Part shown: positions 36,101-45,112 of the stretch, in pieces
Layout of the letters: each line of letters begins with the position of its first letter
Numbering within the stretch: position 1 is the stretch's first letter
NCBI RefSeq assembly: GCF_004348115.1
Contig: NZ_QPFB01000001.1
Span: 1,908,773-1,972,772 of the forward strand
Length of the DNA: 64,000 bases
Direction of reading: 5' to 3'
From: Stenotrophomonas sp. ATCM1_4
GTDB lineage: Bacteria > Pseudomonadota > Gammaproteobacteria > Xanthomonadales > Xanthomonadaceae
Made by a program: the position numbers and the translations under genes
Notes under the pieces: model-generated
The model's database searches: none
The model's input: only the letters and a program-made list of their open reading frames with translations
What the model was told of the DNA's origin: nothing

Positions 36101-38272
36101 TTGAATACCCGCCTTGCCCTTGCCCTTGCCGCGACCCTGGGCCTTGCCCTGCCGGCCTACAGCGTGACTGCCCACGCCGCCACCGCCCAGACCGCCCAGC
36201 AGGCCAACCCGTTCTTCGCCGAAAGCACGCTGCCGCTGCATTACCCGCAGTTCGACAAGATCAAGGACAGCGACTTCGCCCCGGCATTCGACGCAGGCAT
36301 GGCCCAGCAGCTGAAGGAAGTGGAGGCGATCGCCAACAACCCGGCCGCACCGACCTTCGACAACACCCTGATCGCGCTGGAAAACAGCGGCGCCATCCTG
36401 GACCGCGCCACCACCGTGTTCTTCGCGCTGATCGGCGCGGACACCAACGACGCGCGCAAGAAGCTGCAGGCGGACTACTCGGCCCGGTTCGCCGCCCACA
36501 GCGACGCCATCAACCTCAATGGCAAGCTGTTCAGCCGCATCGAGACCCTCTACAACGACCGCGCCAAGCTGGGCCTGGATGCCGAGGGCCTGCGCCTGGT
36601 CGAGAAGTACTACGACAACTTCGTCCGCGCCGGCGCCAAGCTGTCCGACGCCGACAAGGCCAAGCTCAAGGACATGAACGCCGAGCTGGCCAACCTGGGC
36701 ACCCGCTTCAGCCAGAACGTGCTGGCCGAGGTCAACGCGTCCTACATCGTCGTCGATGACGTCACCCAGCTCGATGGCCTGTCCGCCGAGCAGGTCGCCG
36801 CCGCCGCCGAAGCCGCCAAGGCCCGCAAGCTGGACGGCAAGTACGTCATCGCCCTGCTCAACACCACCGGCCAGCCGGCGCTGACCAACCTGACCAACCG
36901 CGCGCTGCGCCAGCGCATCTACGAAGCCTCGGTGTCGCGCGGCAGCAAGGGGGGCGAGTACGACAACACCGCGCTGGTCTCGCGCATCATGACCATCCGC
37001 GCCGAGAAGGCCGCGCTGATGGGCTTCCCGAACTTCGCCGCCTACTCGCTGGGCAACCAGACCGCCAAGACCCCGGAAGCGGTCAATGCCATGCTCGGCC
37101 AGCTGGCCCCTGCCGCGGTGGCCAATGCCAAGCGCGAGGCCGGCGACCTGCAGGCCATGATCGACGCCGAGCAGAAGGCCGCCGGCAAGCCGACCTTCGA
37201 ACTGCAGCCCTGGGACTGGGCCTTCTACAGCGAGAAGGTGCGCCAGGCCAAGTACGACTTCGACGAATCCCAGCTCAAACCGTTCTTCGAGCTCAAGAGC
37301 GTGCTGGAAGACGGCGTGTTCTTCGCCGCCGGCAAGGAGTTCGGCCTGACCTTCAAGCAGCGTACCGACCTGCCGGTCTACCATGACGACGTCACCGTCT
37401 ACGACGTGTTCGACGCCGATGGCAGCCAGCTGGCGATCTTCATCTTCGATCCGTATGCGCGCGAGTCCAAGCGCGGTGGCGCCTGGATGAACTCCTACGT
37501 CTCGCAGTCCGCGCTGACCGGCGACAAGCCGGTGGTGGCCAACCACCTCAACATCCCCAAGCCGCCGGCAGGCAAGCCGACGCTGCTGACCTGGGACGAG
37601 GTGAACACCACCTTCCACGAGTTCGGCCACGCCCTGCACGGCATGTTCTCCAACGTGAAGTACCCGTACTTCTCGGGCACCGCCGTGCCGCGTGACTTCG
37701 TCGAGTTCCCGTCGCAGGTCAACGAGATGTGGGCCGACGAGCCGACCATCCTGGCCAACTACGCCAAGCACTACCAGAACGGTTCGGCGATGCCGCAGGC
37801 CCTGCTGGACAAGGTGATCGCCGCATCCAAGTTCAACCAGGGCTTTGCCACCACCGAGTACCTGGGCGCGGCGATGCTGGACCAGCGCTGGCACCAGATC
37901 GGCGTCAGCGACGTGCCGGCACCGCAGGACGTGATGAAGTTCGAGCATGAAGCGCTGGTCAAGGACGGCATCTACTACGCGCCGGTCCCGCCGCGTTACA
38001 AGACCCCGTACTTCAGCCACATCATGGGCGGCTACTCGGCTGGCTACTACGCCTACATCTGGTCCGAGGTGCTGGACGCCAACACCCAGAAGTGGTTCCG
38101 CGAGCACGGCGGCCTGTCGCGCGCCAATGGCGACCATTTCCGCCAAACCCTGCTGTCCAAGGGCGGCAGCGTGGATGCGATGGAGCTGTTCCGCAATTTC
38201 GCCGGCCACGAGCCGCAGATCGAGCCGCTGCTGGAGAAGCGTGGCCTGACCTCGGGGTCGACCGCGAAGTAA
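36101..38272 (+). CDS. dcp: M3-family peptidyl-dipeptidase, exported (Dcp-like)
   Basis: Protein of 723 residues from a TTG start with CCGGAG 8 nt upstream. A signal peptide is present (RLALALAATLGLALPAYSVTAHA). The zinc motif is FHEFGHALHGMFSNV (HExGH), with the downstream third-ligand Glu region FPSQVNEMWAD. The family releases C-terminal dipeptides from oligopeptides; Dcp is the closest named member, and the signal sequence points to a periplasmic version, as in the Xanthomonas relatives. Followed by an 11-bp terminator stem. Confidence 0.92.
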   Translation: MNTRLALALAATLGLALPAYSVTAHAATAQTAQQANPFFAESTLPLHYPQFDKIKDSDFAPAFDAGMAQQLKEVEAIANNPAAPTFDNTLIALENSGAILDRATTVFFALIGADTNDARKKLQADYSARFAAHSDAINLNGKLFSRIETLYNDRAKLGLDAEGLRLVEKYYDNFVRAGAKLSDADKAKLKDMNAELANLGTRFSQNVLAEVNASYIVVDDVTQLDGLSAEQVAAAAEAAKARKLDGKYVIALLNTTGQPALTNLTNRALRQRIYEASVSRGSKGGEYDNTALVSRIMTIRAEKAALMGFPNFAAYSLGNQTAKTPEAVNAMLGQLAPAAVANAKREAGDLQAMIDAEQKAAGKPTFELQPWDWAFYSEKVRQAKYDFDESQLKPFFELKSVLEDGVFFAAGKEFGLTFKQRTDLPVYHDDVTVYDVFDADGSQLAIFIFDPYARESKRGGAWMNSYVSQSALTGDKPVVANHLNIPKPPAGKPTLLTWDEVNTTFHEFGHALHGMFSNVKYPYFSGTAVPRDFVEFPSQVNEMWADEPTILANYAKHYQNGSAMPQALLDKVIAASKFNQGFATTEYLGAAMLDQRWHQIGVSDVPAPQDVMKFEHEALVKDGIYYAPVPPRYKTPYFSHIMGGYSAGYYAYIWSEVLDANTQKWFREHGGLSRANGDHFRQTLLSKGGSVDAMELFRNFAGHEPQIEPLLEKRGLTSGSTAK

Positions 38273-38294
38273 GCTTCACCGCGCATGCAAAGCG

Positions 38295-38319
38295 AAACGC
38301 CCGGCACTGCCGGGCGTTT
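38295..38319 (+). terminator. Terminator after dcp
   Basis: Eleven-bp stem AAACGCCCGGC (38295-38305), loop ACT, complement at 38309-38319, followed by CTTCATC. It is 22 nt after the dcp stop. Confidence 0.85.
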
Positions 38320-38341
38320 CTTCATCGGGTGCTGGAGCAAA

Positions 38342-38505
38342 GCGCCCTCATCCGCCCTGCGGGCACCTTCTCCCGCGCACGGGAGAAGGCAGCTGCTCGA
38401 CTCTCCGCAAGCCGTCACGGGTACGGGTGCCGCCAAGGATCGAAGCCGATGACTCTCCCTTCTCCCGCCTGCGGGAGAAGGTGCCCGTAGGGCGGACGAG
38501 GGCCG
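38342..38505. repeat. Inverted pair of CCTTCTCCCGC-type repeats
   Basis: Two copies of the repeat face each other. The first spans about 38344-38389 with stem arms CCTTCTCCCG (38366-38375) and CGGGAGAAGG (38380-38389). The second spans 38458-38505 with perfect 11-bp arms at 38458-38468 and 38471-38481 followed by TGCCCGTAGGGCGGACGAGG. Each copy has a palindrome plus a CCCTCATCCGCCCTGCGGGCA-type flank. The 254-bp gap between dcp and the efflux operon holds no gene. Confidence 0.75.
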
Positions 38506-38526
38506 TCGGTGCGCAACGCGGCCGCC

Positions 38527-39528
38527 TCAGCCCCTCGCCTCCACCACCACCGTCGCGGTCATGCCGTTGGCCAGCACGATGCCATCGTGCACCGTGCCCG
38601 CGTCCAGCCGGATCCGCACCGGGATGCGCTGTGCCAGGCGTACCCAGTTGTAGGTCGGGTTGACGTTGGCCAGCAGGTCGGTGCCGGTCGGGCTGTCTGC
38701 ATCGGTGATGCCATGCGCGATGCTCTCGATGTGGCCATGCAGGGTCTGCCCGCTCATCAGCTCGATCTTCGCGCCGTCGCCGACATGCAGCTGCGAGAGC
38801 TTGGTCTCCTCGAAGTACCCGTACACCCAGAACGAATCGGTATCGATCAGCGCCAAACGCGCGGCGCCGGCACTGGCGTAGTCGCCCTGGCGGACCTCCA
38901 GGTTGGTGACGTAGCCGTCCACCGGCGCACGCACCTGGGTGCGCTCCAGGTTCAGCTCGGCGGTCGCCAGCGCGGCCTGGGCCTGCTCCACCGCCGCCAG
39001 GGCCTGCTGCTGGGCCGCACTGGCCTGCTGCCGGCTGGCCTGCGCCTGCGCGACCCCGGCACGGGCGGCCTGCGCGGCACTGCGTGCATCGCTGCGCGAT
39101 TCCTCGGAGATCAGGCTGCCGGCAATGCGCTCACGACGCTGGTACTGCAGCTCGTAGCGGGCCGCGTTGACGCTCTGCTGCGCGGCACCGGCCGAAGCGG
39201 CCTGGATGCTGGCACCGGCGGCACGCGCGGCGGCCTGCGCCGCGGCCAGGTTGCCGCGCGCCTGTGCAAGCGCATTGCGGTAGCGCTCCTCGTCAATGGT
39301 GAACAGCACATCGCCGCGCTTGACCTGCTGGTTGTCCTGCACGGACACGCCGGTCACCGGCCCGGAGACGTCCGCTGCCACACGCACCACTTCCGCACGC
39401 AGGCGACCCTCGCGGGTCCACGGCGAGTACATGTAATGGCGCCACATCGCGATGGCGATCAGGGCCGCGATCACGACGACCACGGCGGTAAGGGAGAAAC
39501 GAAGCAGGGATTGGGTCTTGGGAGTCAT
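38527..39528 (-). CDS. HlyD/EmrA-type efflux periplasmic adaptor
   Basis: Protein of 333 residues with a single N-terminal transmembrane helix (AVVVVIAALIAIAMW). The lipoyl half-motifs ADVSGPVTGVSVQDNQQVKRGDVLF and TQVRAPVDGYVTNLEVRQGD flank a long Ala/Gln-rich coiled coil (about residues 85-195). It bridges an inner-membrane pump to the outer-membrane channel. Position after FUSC and DUF1656 genes makes it the AaeA-like part of an AaeXAB-type pump. Gap to the DUF1656 stop is 10 nt. Confidence 0.93.
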   Translation of the reverse strand: MTPKTQSLLRFSLTAVVVVIAALIAIAMWRHYMYSPWTREGRLRAEVVRVAADVSGPVTGVSVQDNQQVKRGDVLFTIDEERYRNALAQARGNLAAAQAAARAAGASIQAASAGAAQQSVNAARYELQYQRRERIAGSLISEESRSDARSAAQAARAGVAQAQASRQQASAAQQQALAAVEQAQAALATAELNLERTQVRAPVDGYVTNLEVRQGDYASAGAARLALIDTDSFWVYGYFEETKLSQLHVGDGAKIELMSGQTLHGHIESIAHGITDADSPTGTDLLANVNPTYNWVRLAQRIPVRIRLDAGTVHDGIVLANGMTATVVVEARG

Positions 39529-39538
39529 TGGGGGAATC

Positions 39539-39736
39539 TCAGAACAGCAACAGGCCTAGGCCACCAAACAGACAGGTGAACACCGCGATGCGGAACAACG
39601 AGGGGTGCCACACGTAGCGATACCAGCCGCGCCGCCCGGCCACTGCATCCAGCGCCCACAGCAGGGCGCAGACCACGCAGAACAACACCAGCAGGCCGGG
39701 GAACAGGCTGCCGCCGAAGGCGATTTCAATGGGCAC
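39539..39736 (-). CDS. DUF1656 small membrane protein (AaeX-like)
   Basis: Protein of 65 residues from a GTG at 39734-39736 preceded by GGAGGA. PIEIAFGGSLFPGLLVLF, then a basic loop RRGWYRYVWHPSLFRIAVF and a second hydrophobic stretch make two membrane helices, the DUF1656 signature. It overlaps the last 11 nt of the FUSC gene, so it is translationally coupled. It corresponds to AaeX in aromatic-acid efflux operons; the mechanistic role of AaeX is not known. Confidence 0.88.
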   Translation of the reverse strand: MPIEIAFGGSLFPGLLVLFCVVCALLWALDAVAGRRGWYRYVWHPSLFRIAVFTCLFGGLGLLLF

Positions 39737-41876
39737 GGGGCAGTTCCTCCAGGGTGGGGTCGGTTGCAACGATGTAGGTGGCCATCACCGAGTGGTCATC
39801 GACCATCGCCAGGCGCACCAGCCGCAGGTGTCGCAGCACCTGCCGCGCCACGCCACGCTGGCCGGCTTCTTCACGCGCGGCATCACTGGCCTGCAGCAGT
39901 TGCTGGTCGGCGCGCCACCAGGCATGGCGGGACGGCTGCTGGAAGAAGTCCGCCAGCGCCGCCACCGCCGCATCCACCTGCTTGTGCAACGGGCCGGGCA
40001 GGGGCTCGCGCGCGACGTCATGGCGCAGGTGGATCAGCGCGCGACCGGTCTCGTTGACCGCCAGCGCCCAGGCCAACAGCCGCCGCGAGTCCTCGCTGCC
40101 GGGCGTGGTGTGCACCACGATCTGATGCACCAGGTCGCTGTTCATGCTCTCGAACCGATGCCGCAGCCCGGGCAGCGGCCCTTGCGCGGCCAGGCGCACC
40201 TGCGCCCGCAGTGCCGCCATCTGTCGCCGCCGCAGCCACGACGAACCGGCCACCGAGGGCAGCAGCATGAAGCTCACCAGCGCCGCCGCCAGCGCGGTCA
40301 GTTGCGACAGGCTGTCGTTGAAGAAGTGCTGCGGGTCGAACACCATCGGGTTGGTCAACGCCAGGATACTGACGAAGCCCATCGCGTAGCCCAGGCCGAG
40401 CGCGGCCAGCTTGGGGCGGGTGGTCAGGTACGGGCCGACGATGAAGAACGGCAGGATGCCCGCCACCAGCAACGCATAGCCATCGAGCCGGGTCAGCACC
40501 TCGAACTCGCAGGCATAGCCGGCCACCAGGCCCAGCAGGTAGCCGCCGGACATCCTGACGGTCAGCCGTACGGCGTTGGGCACCGTGGCGAACAGGCCGG
40601 AGAAGATCGTCGCCAACAGCATTGCGTTGGCGCCCATCGGCCAGCCGGTCGCGATCCAGAATGCGCCCAGCAGCAGCATCGTCACCGTGGTGCGGATGAA
40701 GGCCAGCCCGGCGCCGACATGGTCATTGCCGCGCACGAAGTGCACCTGCTCCACGCCGCCGGAGGCCACCACCCGGTCCAGCAGCTGCGCACGGGCCTGC
40801 ACATACGCTTCGAGCTCATGGGTGAAGCGCAGCAGCAGGCCGGTGCCCACCTCGAAGTCCTCGGCCTGGGCACGGTCAGCCAGCCCCTCGCGCAGCCGTG
40901 CGGCGCGGTCGGGCAAGGCCTGGTGCACCGCGTGGATGCGTGTGGCCAAGGCCTCCGGTGCCAGCGAAGCCGCCGACTGCAGCGCGTTGCCCAATGGCTG
41001 GTACAGGGCCACCAACGACTGCGCCGCATCGGTGTTGTCCATCCGCATCAGCCGGTTGATCAGGTGGTGCAAAGACTGGAAGCTGGTCGAGGCCGCCATG
41101 AAGCGCTGGTTGAACTGCTGGATGTGCAGGCTGCGCGCGCGCGCCTCCGGGTCTTCGAAGATCACCGAACTGCGCAGGTCTTCCAACGTCACCGCATCGC
41201 GCACCACGCGCAGGTGTGCCTGTTCCATGCGTTCACGCGGCAGCTCGCCCTGCACCGCCTCGCGCACGAACTCCAGGAAGTTGGCGTACTGCCCGCGGAC
41301 CGCCGCGCGCAGGGTGTCGCGCAGGCGCACCGGCAGCACGGTGTCGCTGATCACCGCGCTGACCACCAGGCCCAGCATCACCTCGCTGATCCGGGCTACC
41401 GCCGAATCGAACACCTGGCCCGGATGGGTGGAGATCACCGGCAGGGCGATGATCGCCGCGGTATAGCCGGCCAGCACGAAGGCGTATGACTTGAAGTTGC
41501 GGTGCAGCGTCGCACCGGCGGCACAGGCACCGATCCAAAGCGCCATCACCAGCAGGAACGGTTCGCGCTGCTGGGGGAACAGCGCCACGATCGCCAACGC
41601 GGCGGCGGCGCCGACCAGCGTGCCGAGCACGCGGTAGAAGCCCTTGGCCAGCACCATGCCGCTCTGCCGGTGCATGACGATGATGGTGGTCATCATCGCC
41701 GTCCCCGGCTGCGGCAGGCCCATGCGCATGGCCAGCCAACCGGTGATGAAGAACGACAACGCCACGCGCAGCACGAACAGCCAGGCGTCGGCTTCGCCTT
41801 TCAGGAAATCACCCAGGCCCGCGTACCACGGGGCGGCCCCGGTACTCGGCGTGGCAGAGGAAGGTACGGCAGACAT
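39726..41876 (-). CDS. FUSC family efflux transporter (AaeB-like)
   Basis: Protein of 716 residues with two clusters of membrane helices (about 40-190 and 390-550) and a C-terminal cytoplasmic helical domain. WLAMRMGLPQPGTAMMTTIIVM and the FWIATGWPMGANAMLLATIFSGL segment are FUSC/YccS-type repeats. The AaeB role is efflux of aromatic carboxylic acids such as p-hydroxybenzoate, with the adaptor downstream. GAGG precedes ATG 41874-41876, which lies 7 nt after the marR stop; an upstream ATG would overlap marR. Substrate not shown by sequence; a fusaric-acid resistance role is also possible. Confidence 0.9.
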   Translation of the reverse strand: MSAVPSSATPSTGAAPWYAGLGDFLKGEADAWLFVLRVALSFFITGWLAMRMGLPQPGTAMMTTIIVMHRQSGMVLAKGFYRVLGTLVGAAAALAIVALFPQQREPFLLVMALWIGACAAGATLHRNFKSYAFVLAGYTAAIIALPVISTHPGQVFDSAVARISEVMLGLVVSAVISDTVLPVRLRDTLRAAVRGQYANFLEFVREAVQGELPRERMEQAHLRVVRDAVTLEDLRSSVIFEDPEARARSLHIQQFNQRFMAASTSFQSLHHLINRLMRMDNTDAAQSLVALYQPLGNALQSAASLAPEALATRIHAVHQALPDRAARLREGLADRAQAEDFEVGTGLLLRFTHELEAYVQARAQLLDRVVASGGVEQVHFVRGNDHVGAGLAFIRTTVTMLLLGAFWIATGWPMGANAMLLATIFSGLFATVPNAVRLTVRMSGGYLLGLVAGYACEFEVLTRLDGYALLVAGILPFFIVGPYLTTRPKLAALGLGYAMGFVSILALTNPMVFDPQHFFNDSLSQLTALAAALVSFMLLPSVAGSSWLRRRQMAALRAQVRLAAQGPLPGLRHRFESMNSDLVHQIVVHTTPGSEDSRRLLAWALAVNETGRALIHLRHDVAREPLPGPLHKQVDAAVAALADFFQQPSRHAWWRADQQLLQASDAAREEAGQRGVARQVLRHLRLVRLAMVDDHSVMATYIVATDPTLEELPRAH

Positions 41877-41883
41877 TGCGACC

Positions 41884-42378
41884 TCAGATGGCGTCGATGC
41901 CGGCAAGCATCTTTTTCAGCAGTGCTTCCAACTGGTGCTGCTCGGCCTCGTTCAACCCTTCCACCTGCTGCAGCAGCAGGCCGGACATGGCCGGCAGCAT
42001 GCGCTCCACGCAGGCCACGCCTTCGTGGGTCAGGCGCAGGTCCAGCTTGCGCCGGTCCTCCGGGTGCGCAATGCGCTCCAGCAGCCCCTTGCGGCACAGC
42101 AGGTCGGTCAGGCGGGTGATGTTGGCCGACTTCTCGGTGGCCGCACCGGCCAGCTCGGACGGGCTGACCGGGCGGTCCGGCGTGCCGTACAGCATCATCA
42201 GCACGTTGTATTCGGCGTGGCAGAGGTCGAAGTCCCGCAGCACCGCGTTGGCATGGTCATGGACCGACTTGTAGATGCCCTTGACCAGCCGGACCAGCAC
42301 CGCCGGTTCGCGCGGGAAACCCGGCCACCGGTTGCAGGTGGCATCGATGCGGATTTCGGTGGGGTCGAAGCTGCTCAT
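41884..42378 (-). CDS. MarR family transcriptional regulator of the efflux operon
   Basis: Protein of 164 residues. The winged helix carries PVSPSELAGAATEKSANITRLTDLLCRKGLLER and the wing HPEDRRKLDLRLT, classic MarR. It is the first gene of the efflux operon marR-FUSC-DUF1656-HlyD on the minus strand, so it probably represses the pump and responds to its substrate (inference). Enterobacterial aaeXAB uses a divergent LysR (AaeR) instead, so control differs. The upstream AT-rich region contains two GAAATATCA repeats that could be its operator. Confidence 0.92.
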   Translation of the reverse strand: MSSFDPTEIRIDATCNRWPGFPREPAVLVRLVKGIYKSVHDHANAVLRDFDLCHAEYNVLMMLYGTPDRPVSPSELAGAATEKSANITRLTDLLCRKGLLERIAHPEDRRKLDLRLTHEGVACVERMLPAMSGLLLQQVEGLNEAEQHQLEALLKKMLAGIDAI

Positions 42379-42420
42379 CGCCAGGAAAGGAGTCGGGACT
42401 GGCGAATATAATACACAAAT

Positions 42421-42448
42421 GAAATATCAATGAGTGAACGAAATATCA
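42421..42448. promoter_or_regulatory. Direct repeats in AT-rich region before the MarR-efflux operon
   Basis: GAAATATCA occurs at 42421-42429 and 42440-42448, 19 bp apart start to start, in the AT-rich promoter zone that also contains AATATAATAC (42404-42413). They lie 43-70 nt before the marR start and are candidate binding sites for the MarR protein. The remainder of the 215-bp gap to cfa shows nothing else. Confidence 0.4.
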
Positions 42449-42593
42449 CACCGGACAGCCAGCCTCGACCAGGAATCACCTCGAACGGCAGCAGCAGTTC
42501 CTGTTTATGGACATGAATGCACCAGGATCCTGCGCCATCCCTTGCCCCTTCCGCCGGCGCCGCCATCGGTGGTCGACAGCCAACAGCACACGC

Positions 42594-43709
42594 CTAGCGG
42601 ACACCCACGTAGCCACCGGGCACGCCGCGCGGCGACAGCACCAGTTGCCACAACTGCGAATGCCGGGTGCGGAAGGTGGACATCGAACCGGCCAGGTAGA
42701 ACCGCCACATCCGCCGGAAGCGCTCGTCGTAGCGCGGGTCCAGCACGTCCCAGGCCGCTTCCACGTTGTCGCGCCAGGCCTGCAGGGTCAGGTCGTAGTC
42801 GGTGCCGAAGTTGTGCCAGTCCTCCAGCACGAACAGCCCCTCCATCGCCGCAGTGATCTGCGCGGCCGAGGGCAGCATCGAGTTGGGGAAGATGTAGCGC
42901 GCGATCCACGGATCAGTGCGGTCGCGGCTGATGTTGGTGCCGATGCTGTGCAGCAGGAACAGGCCCTGCTCGCCGAGGCAGCGCCGGGCGGTCTCGAAGT
43001 AGGTGCGGTAGTTCTTGACCCCCACATGCTCGAACATGCCCACCGACAGGATCGCGTCGAAGGGCTCGTCCAGCGCGCGGTAGTCCTGCAGGCGGATCTC
43101 GACCGGCAGCCCGGCGCAGATCTCCCGGGCCAGCACGGCCTGCTCGTGCGAGATGGTCACCCCGATGCCCTGCACGCCATAGCGCTCGGCCGCGAACTTC
43201 AACGCCTCGCCCCAGCCACAGCCGATGTCGAGGATGCGCATGCCCGGTTGCAGCCGCAACTTGCGGCAGATCAGGTCCAGCTTGGCCTCCTGGGCCGCAT
43301 CCAGCGTATCGGCGTGGCGCCAGTAGCCGCAGCTGTAGACCAGGCGCTTGCCCAGCATCGCCCGGTACAGGTCATTGCCCAGGTCGTAGTGGCGCTTGCC
43401 AACCTCGAAACTGCCCTGCCCGCTCTGCAGGTTGAACAGCTTGGCCTTGAGCGCGTCCCAGACCTCGCCGCTGCCGTGCACGCGCTCGTCCAGGCGCGCC
43501 TCCAGCAGGTGGGTCAGGAAGCCATCGAGCGAATGCGCGCGCCACCAGCCTTCCATGTAGCTCTCGCCCAGCCCGAGCGAGCCATCGGCCAACACCCGCG
43601 CGTAGAAGCGCGGGTCGAGGATGTCGATATCCTGCACACGCGTCCCACCCGGGACCACGTCCGCCTCCTGCAGCAGTGCTTCGACGCGTCGTTGCAACCC
43701 TGCATCCAT
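42594..43709 (-). CDS. cfa: Cyclopropane-fatty-acyl-phospholipid synthase
   Basis: Protein of 371 residues (E. coli Cfa is 382). GKRHYDLGNDLYRAMLG and LVYSCGYW start the catalytic domain; MRILDIGCGWGEALKFAAERYG is the SAM-binding motif I and GMFEHVGVKNYRTYF carries the bicarbonate-region Glu and Tyr residues. It methylenates cis double bonds of membrane phospholipid acyl chains, aiding acid and stationary-phase survival. GGAGGG precedes the ATG. It follows the DUF3298 lipoprotein gene by 17 nt on the same strand, so they may form a unit. Confidence 0.96.
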   Translation of the reverse strand: MDAGLQRRVEALLQEADVVPGGTRVQDIDILDPRFYARVLADGSLGLGESYMEGWWRAHSLDGFLTHLLEARLDERVHGSGEVWDALKAKLFNLQSGQGSFEVGKRHYDLGNDLYRAMLGKRLVYSCGYWRHADTLDAAQEAKLDLICRKLRLQPGMRILDIGCGWGEALKFAAERYGVQGIGVTISHEQAVLAREICAGLPVEIRLQDYRALDEPFDAILSVGMFEHVGVKNYRTYFETARRCLGEQGLFLLHSIGTNISRDRTDPWIARYIFPNSMLPSAAQITAAMEGLFVLEDWHNFGTDYDLTLQAWRDNVEAAWDVLDPRYDERFRRMWRFYLAGSMSTFRTRHSQLWQLVLSPRGVPGGYVGVR

Positions 43710-43726
43710 CGCTGGCCCTCCACGGT

Positions 43727-44557
43727 TTACGGCTGTGCGAACAACTCCCGGTAATCGGCGGCCACGTACGGCAGCAGGGCGGCAGCCGGCACGTCCACTG
43801 TCTGCGTGCCATCGGAATACGGCCCCACCTGGTACGGCGCGAACACGAAGCGCAGCGCGCTGATGCGGCCGGAGGCGTCCATCACCGGCTGGAACTGGGC
43901 GAAGTTGGCCGCGTCCGGGGCGGTGCCCTCGTCGATCATCTTGGCCAGGTTGCGCACCTGGGCTTGCTGTTCCTCCGGCGACAGGTCCTCGCCCTGGGCA
44001 CGAACGGTCGCCTGTTCCAGCAGCTTGTCCTCGGCGTAGTCGCTGATCGCTTTCCAGCCCTTGTCGCCGTCGATCAGGTCCTCGGCGCGCAGCAGCTTCT
44101 GCCGCTCGGGCAACCAGACAAAGCGCGCCACCAGCGGCTGGCCATGGGCCCCACCGGTGTAGCTGCTGCCGTCGGCGGACACCGCGACGACCTTGCTGGT
44201 ATCGGCCAACATGTCGAAGGCCAGCGACAGCTCATAGGGCGCGGTCGGCTTGTCGTTGCCCAGTTCGCCCACGGCCTTGAGCAGTTCGGCCTTGGCATGC
44301 TCGGCGTACTGCGTCAGTTCCTGCGCCAGGCCCGGGTACTTGGCCGCGGCGGGCGGGTAGCTGATGCCGATCACATAGCTCGGCGTATTCTCGATGACGT
44401 CGCGCAGGTCGGCCGGTGCCGCACCCTGCTCGACCGGCGCAGCTGGCGCCTCCGGCGTTGCCGCTACCGGCGCCTGCGGCGCATCCTCACGCTTGCATCC
44501 TGCCAATGCCAACAGCAGCACCGCTGCTGCATACGATCCCTGTGCAAACCTGTTCAT
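43727..44557 (-). CDS. DUF3298/DUF4163-type lipoprotein
   Basis: Protein of 276 residues with a lipoprotein signal ending LALAGC. After a Pro/Ala linker, the folded part shows YVIGISYP, LSLAFDMLADTSKVVAVSADGSSYTGGAHGQP and FVFAPYQVGPYSDGTQTVDVPAAALLPYV, a pattern of the RsiV-like/PdaC DUF3298 domain that binds lysozyme in RsiV, though here without an anti-sigma part. Envelope location is expected; function unknown. It is 17 nt upstream of cfa in the same direction. Confidence 0.85.
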   Translation of the reverse strand: MNRFAQGSYAAAVLLLALAGCKREDAPQAPVAATPEAPAAPVEQGAAPADLRDVIENTPSYVIGISYPPAAAKYPGLAQELTQYAEHAKAELLKAVGELGNDKPTAPYELSLAFDMLADTSKVVAVSADGSSYTGGAHGQPLVARFVWLPERQKLLRAEDLIDGDKGWKAISDYAEDKLLEQATVRAQGEDLSPEEQQAQVRNLAKMIDEGTAPDAANFAQFQPVMDASGRISALRFVFAPYQVGPYSDGTQTVDVPAAALLPYVAADYRELFAQP

Positions 44558-44614
44558 GCCCTGTGCTTCCTCGAAGAGATGGCCGCCCGATCGGGCTTGG
44601 CCGCGCAGGGCCGA

Positions 44615-44908
44615 TTATCCCAGCAGGTCCGTGTATTCGCCATGACGTTGCATGAAAGCGGCGGCATAGGCGCAGGCTGGCACCACCCTCCAGCCTTCGG
44701 CGCGTGCATGGTCCAGCGCATGCCGGGTCAGCGCGGCGGCGATGCCACGTCCACCGATGGCCTCCGGCACGCCGGTATGGGTGATGACCATGGTGTTGCC
44801 TTCCATCACGTAGTCCAGCTCGGCCAGATGGCCGTCCACCCGGGTTTCGAAGCGACGCGCGTGCGCGTCGTGCCGGATCGAAGCGCCGTCATTCCCCGTT
44901 GCTGCCAT
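44615..44908 (-). CDS. Short GNAT-fold protein (YjdJ-type)
   Basis: Protein of 97 residues, the short single-domain GNAT family of YjdJ/Gcn5-related proteins. LAELDYVMEGNTMVITHTGVPEAIGGRGIAAALTRHALDHA carries the acetyl-CoA-binding GGRGIA loop, and VVPACAYAAAFMQRH ends the domain. AGGAG lies 7 nt before the ATG. Members may acetylate small amines; the substrate is unknown. Divergent from the small ORF at 45113; the 204-bp gap between them contains a sigma-54 promoter. Confidence 0.88.
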   Translation of the reverse strand: MAATGNDGASIRHDAHARRFETRVDGHLAELDYVMEGNTMVITHTGVPEAIGGRGIAAALTRHALDHARAEGWRVVPACAYAAAFMQRHGEYTDLLG

Positions 44909-44958
44909 GTGCCTGCTCCTTTTTCCAGGTACCGGGTCGCAAAGTCAACACAACGTGA

Positions 44959-44995
44959 TGACGCAAAGGCCTCCCGCGTCCGCCGCATTGCGTCA
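44959..44995. promoter_or_regulatory. Inverted repeat upstream of sigma-54 promoter, possible enhancer site
   Basis: TGACGCAA (44959-44966) and TTGCGTCA (44988-44995) form a perfect 8-bp inverted repeat with a 21-nt spacer, centred about 105 bp before the predicted start of the sigma-54 promoter at 45056. The distance fits an activator (enhancer) binding site for an AAA+ sigma-54 activator. Confidence 0.45.
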
Positions 44996-45055
44996 CTTTC
45001 CGACATTCGCGCCCCCGGCGCGAGCCCGGGAGCGGCCCAATCCTGCCAGAAATGC

Positions 45056-45071
45056 TGGCACGACTCTTGCT
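45056..45071 (+). promoter_or_regulatory. Sigma-54 (RpoN) promoter
   Basis: TGGCACG (45056-45062), 4 nt ACTC, TTGCT (45067-45071) matches the sigma-54 -24/-12 consensus TGGCACG-N4-TTGCW without mismatch; the base before is C, also consensus. Transcription should start near 45082, giving a 31-nt leader to the ATG at 45113. A 6-bp inverted repeat TGCCAG/CTGGCA (45044-45060) overlaps the -24 element. Confidence 0.8.
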
Positions 45072-45112
45072 CTGTATCTGGTCAACGGACAGAACAGCAC
45101 CAGGACAGCCCC

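Noticed and set aside
41877..41906. Upstream ATG start for the FUSC transporter (41906)
   Set aside because: It overlaps the marR coding region; ATG 41876 has GAGG at better spacing and lies 7 nt after the marR stop.
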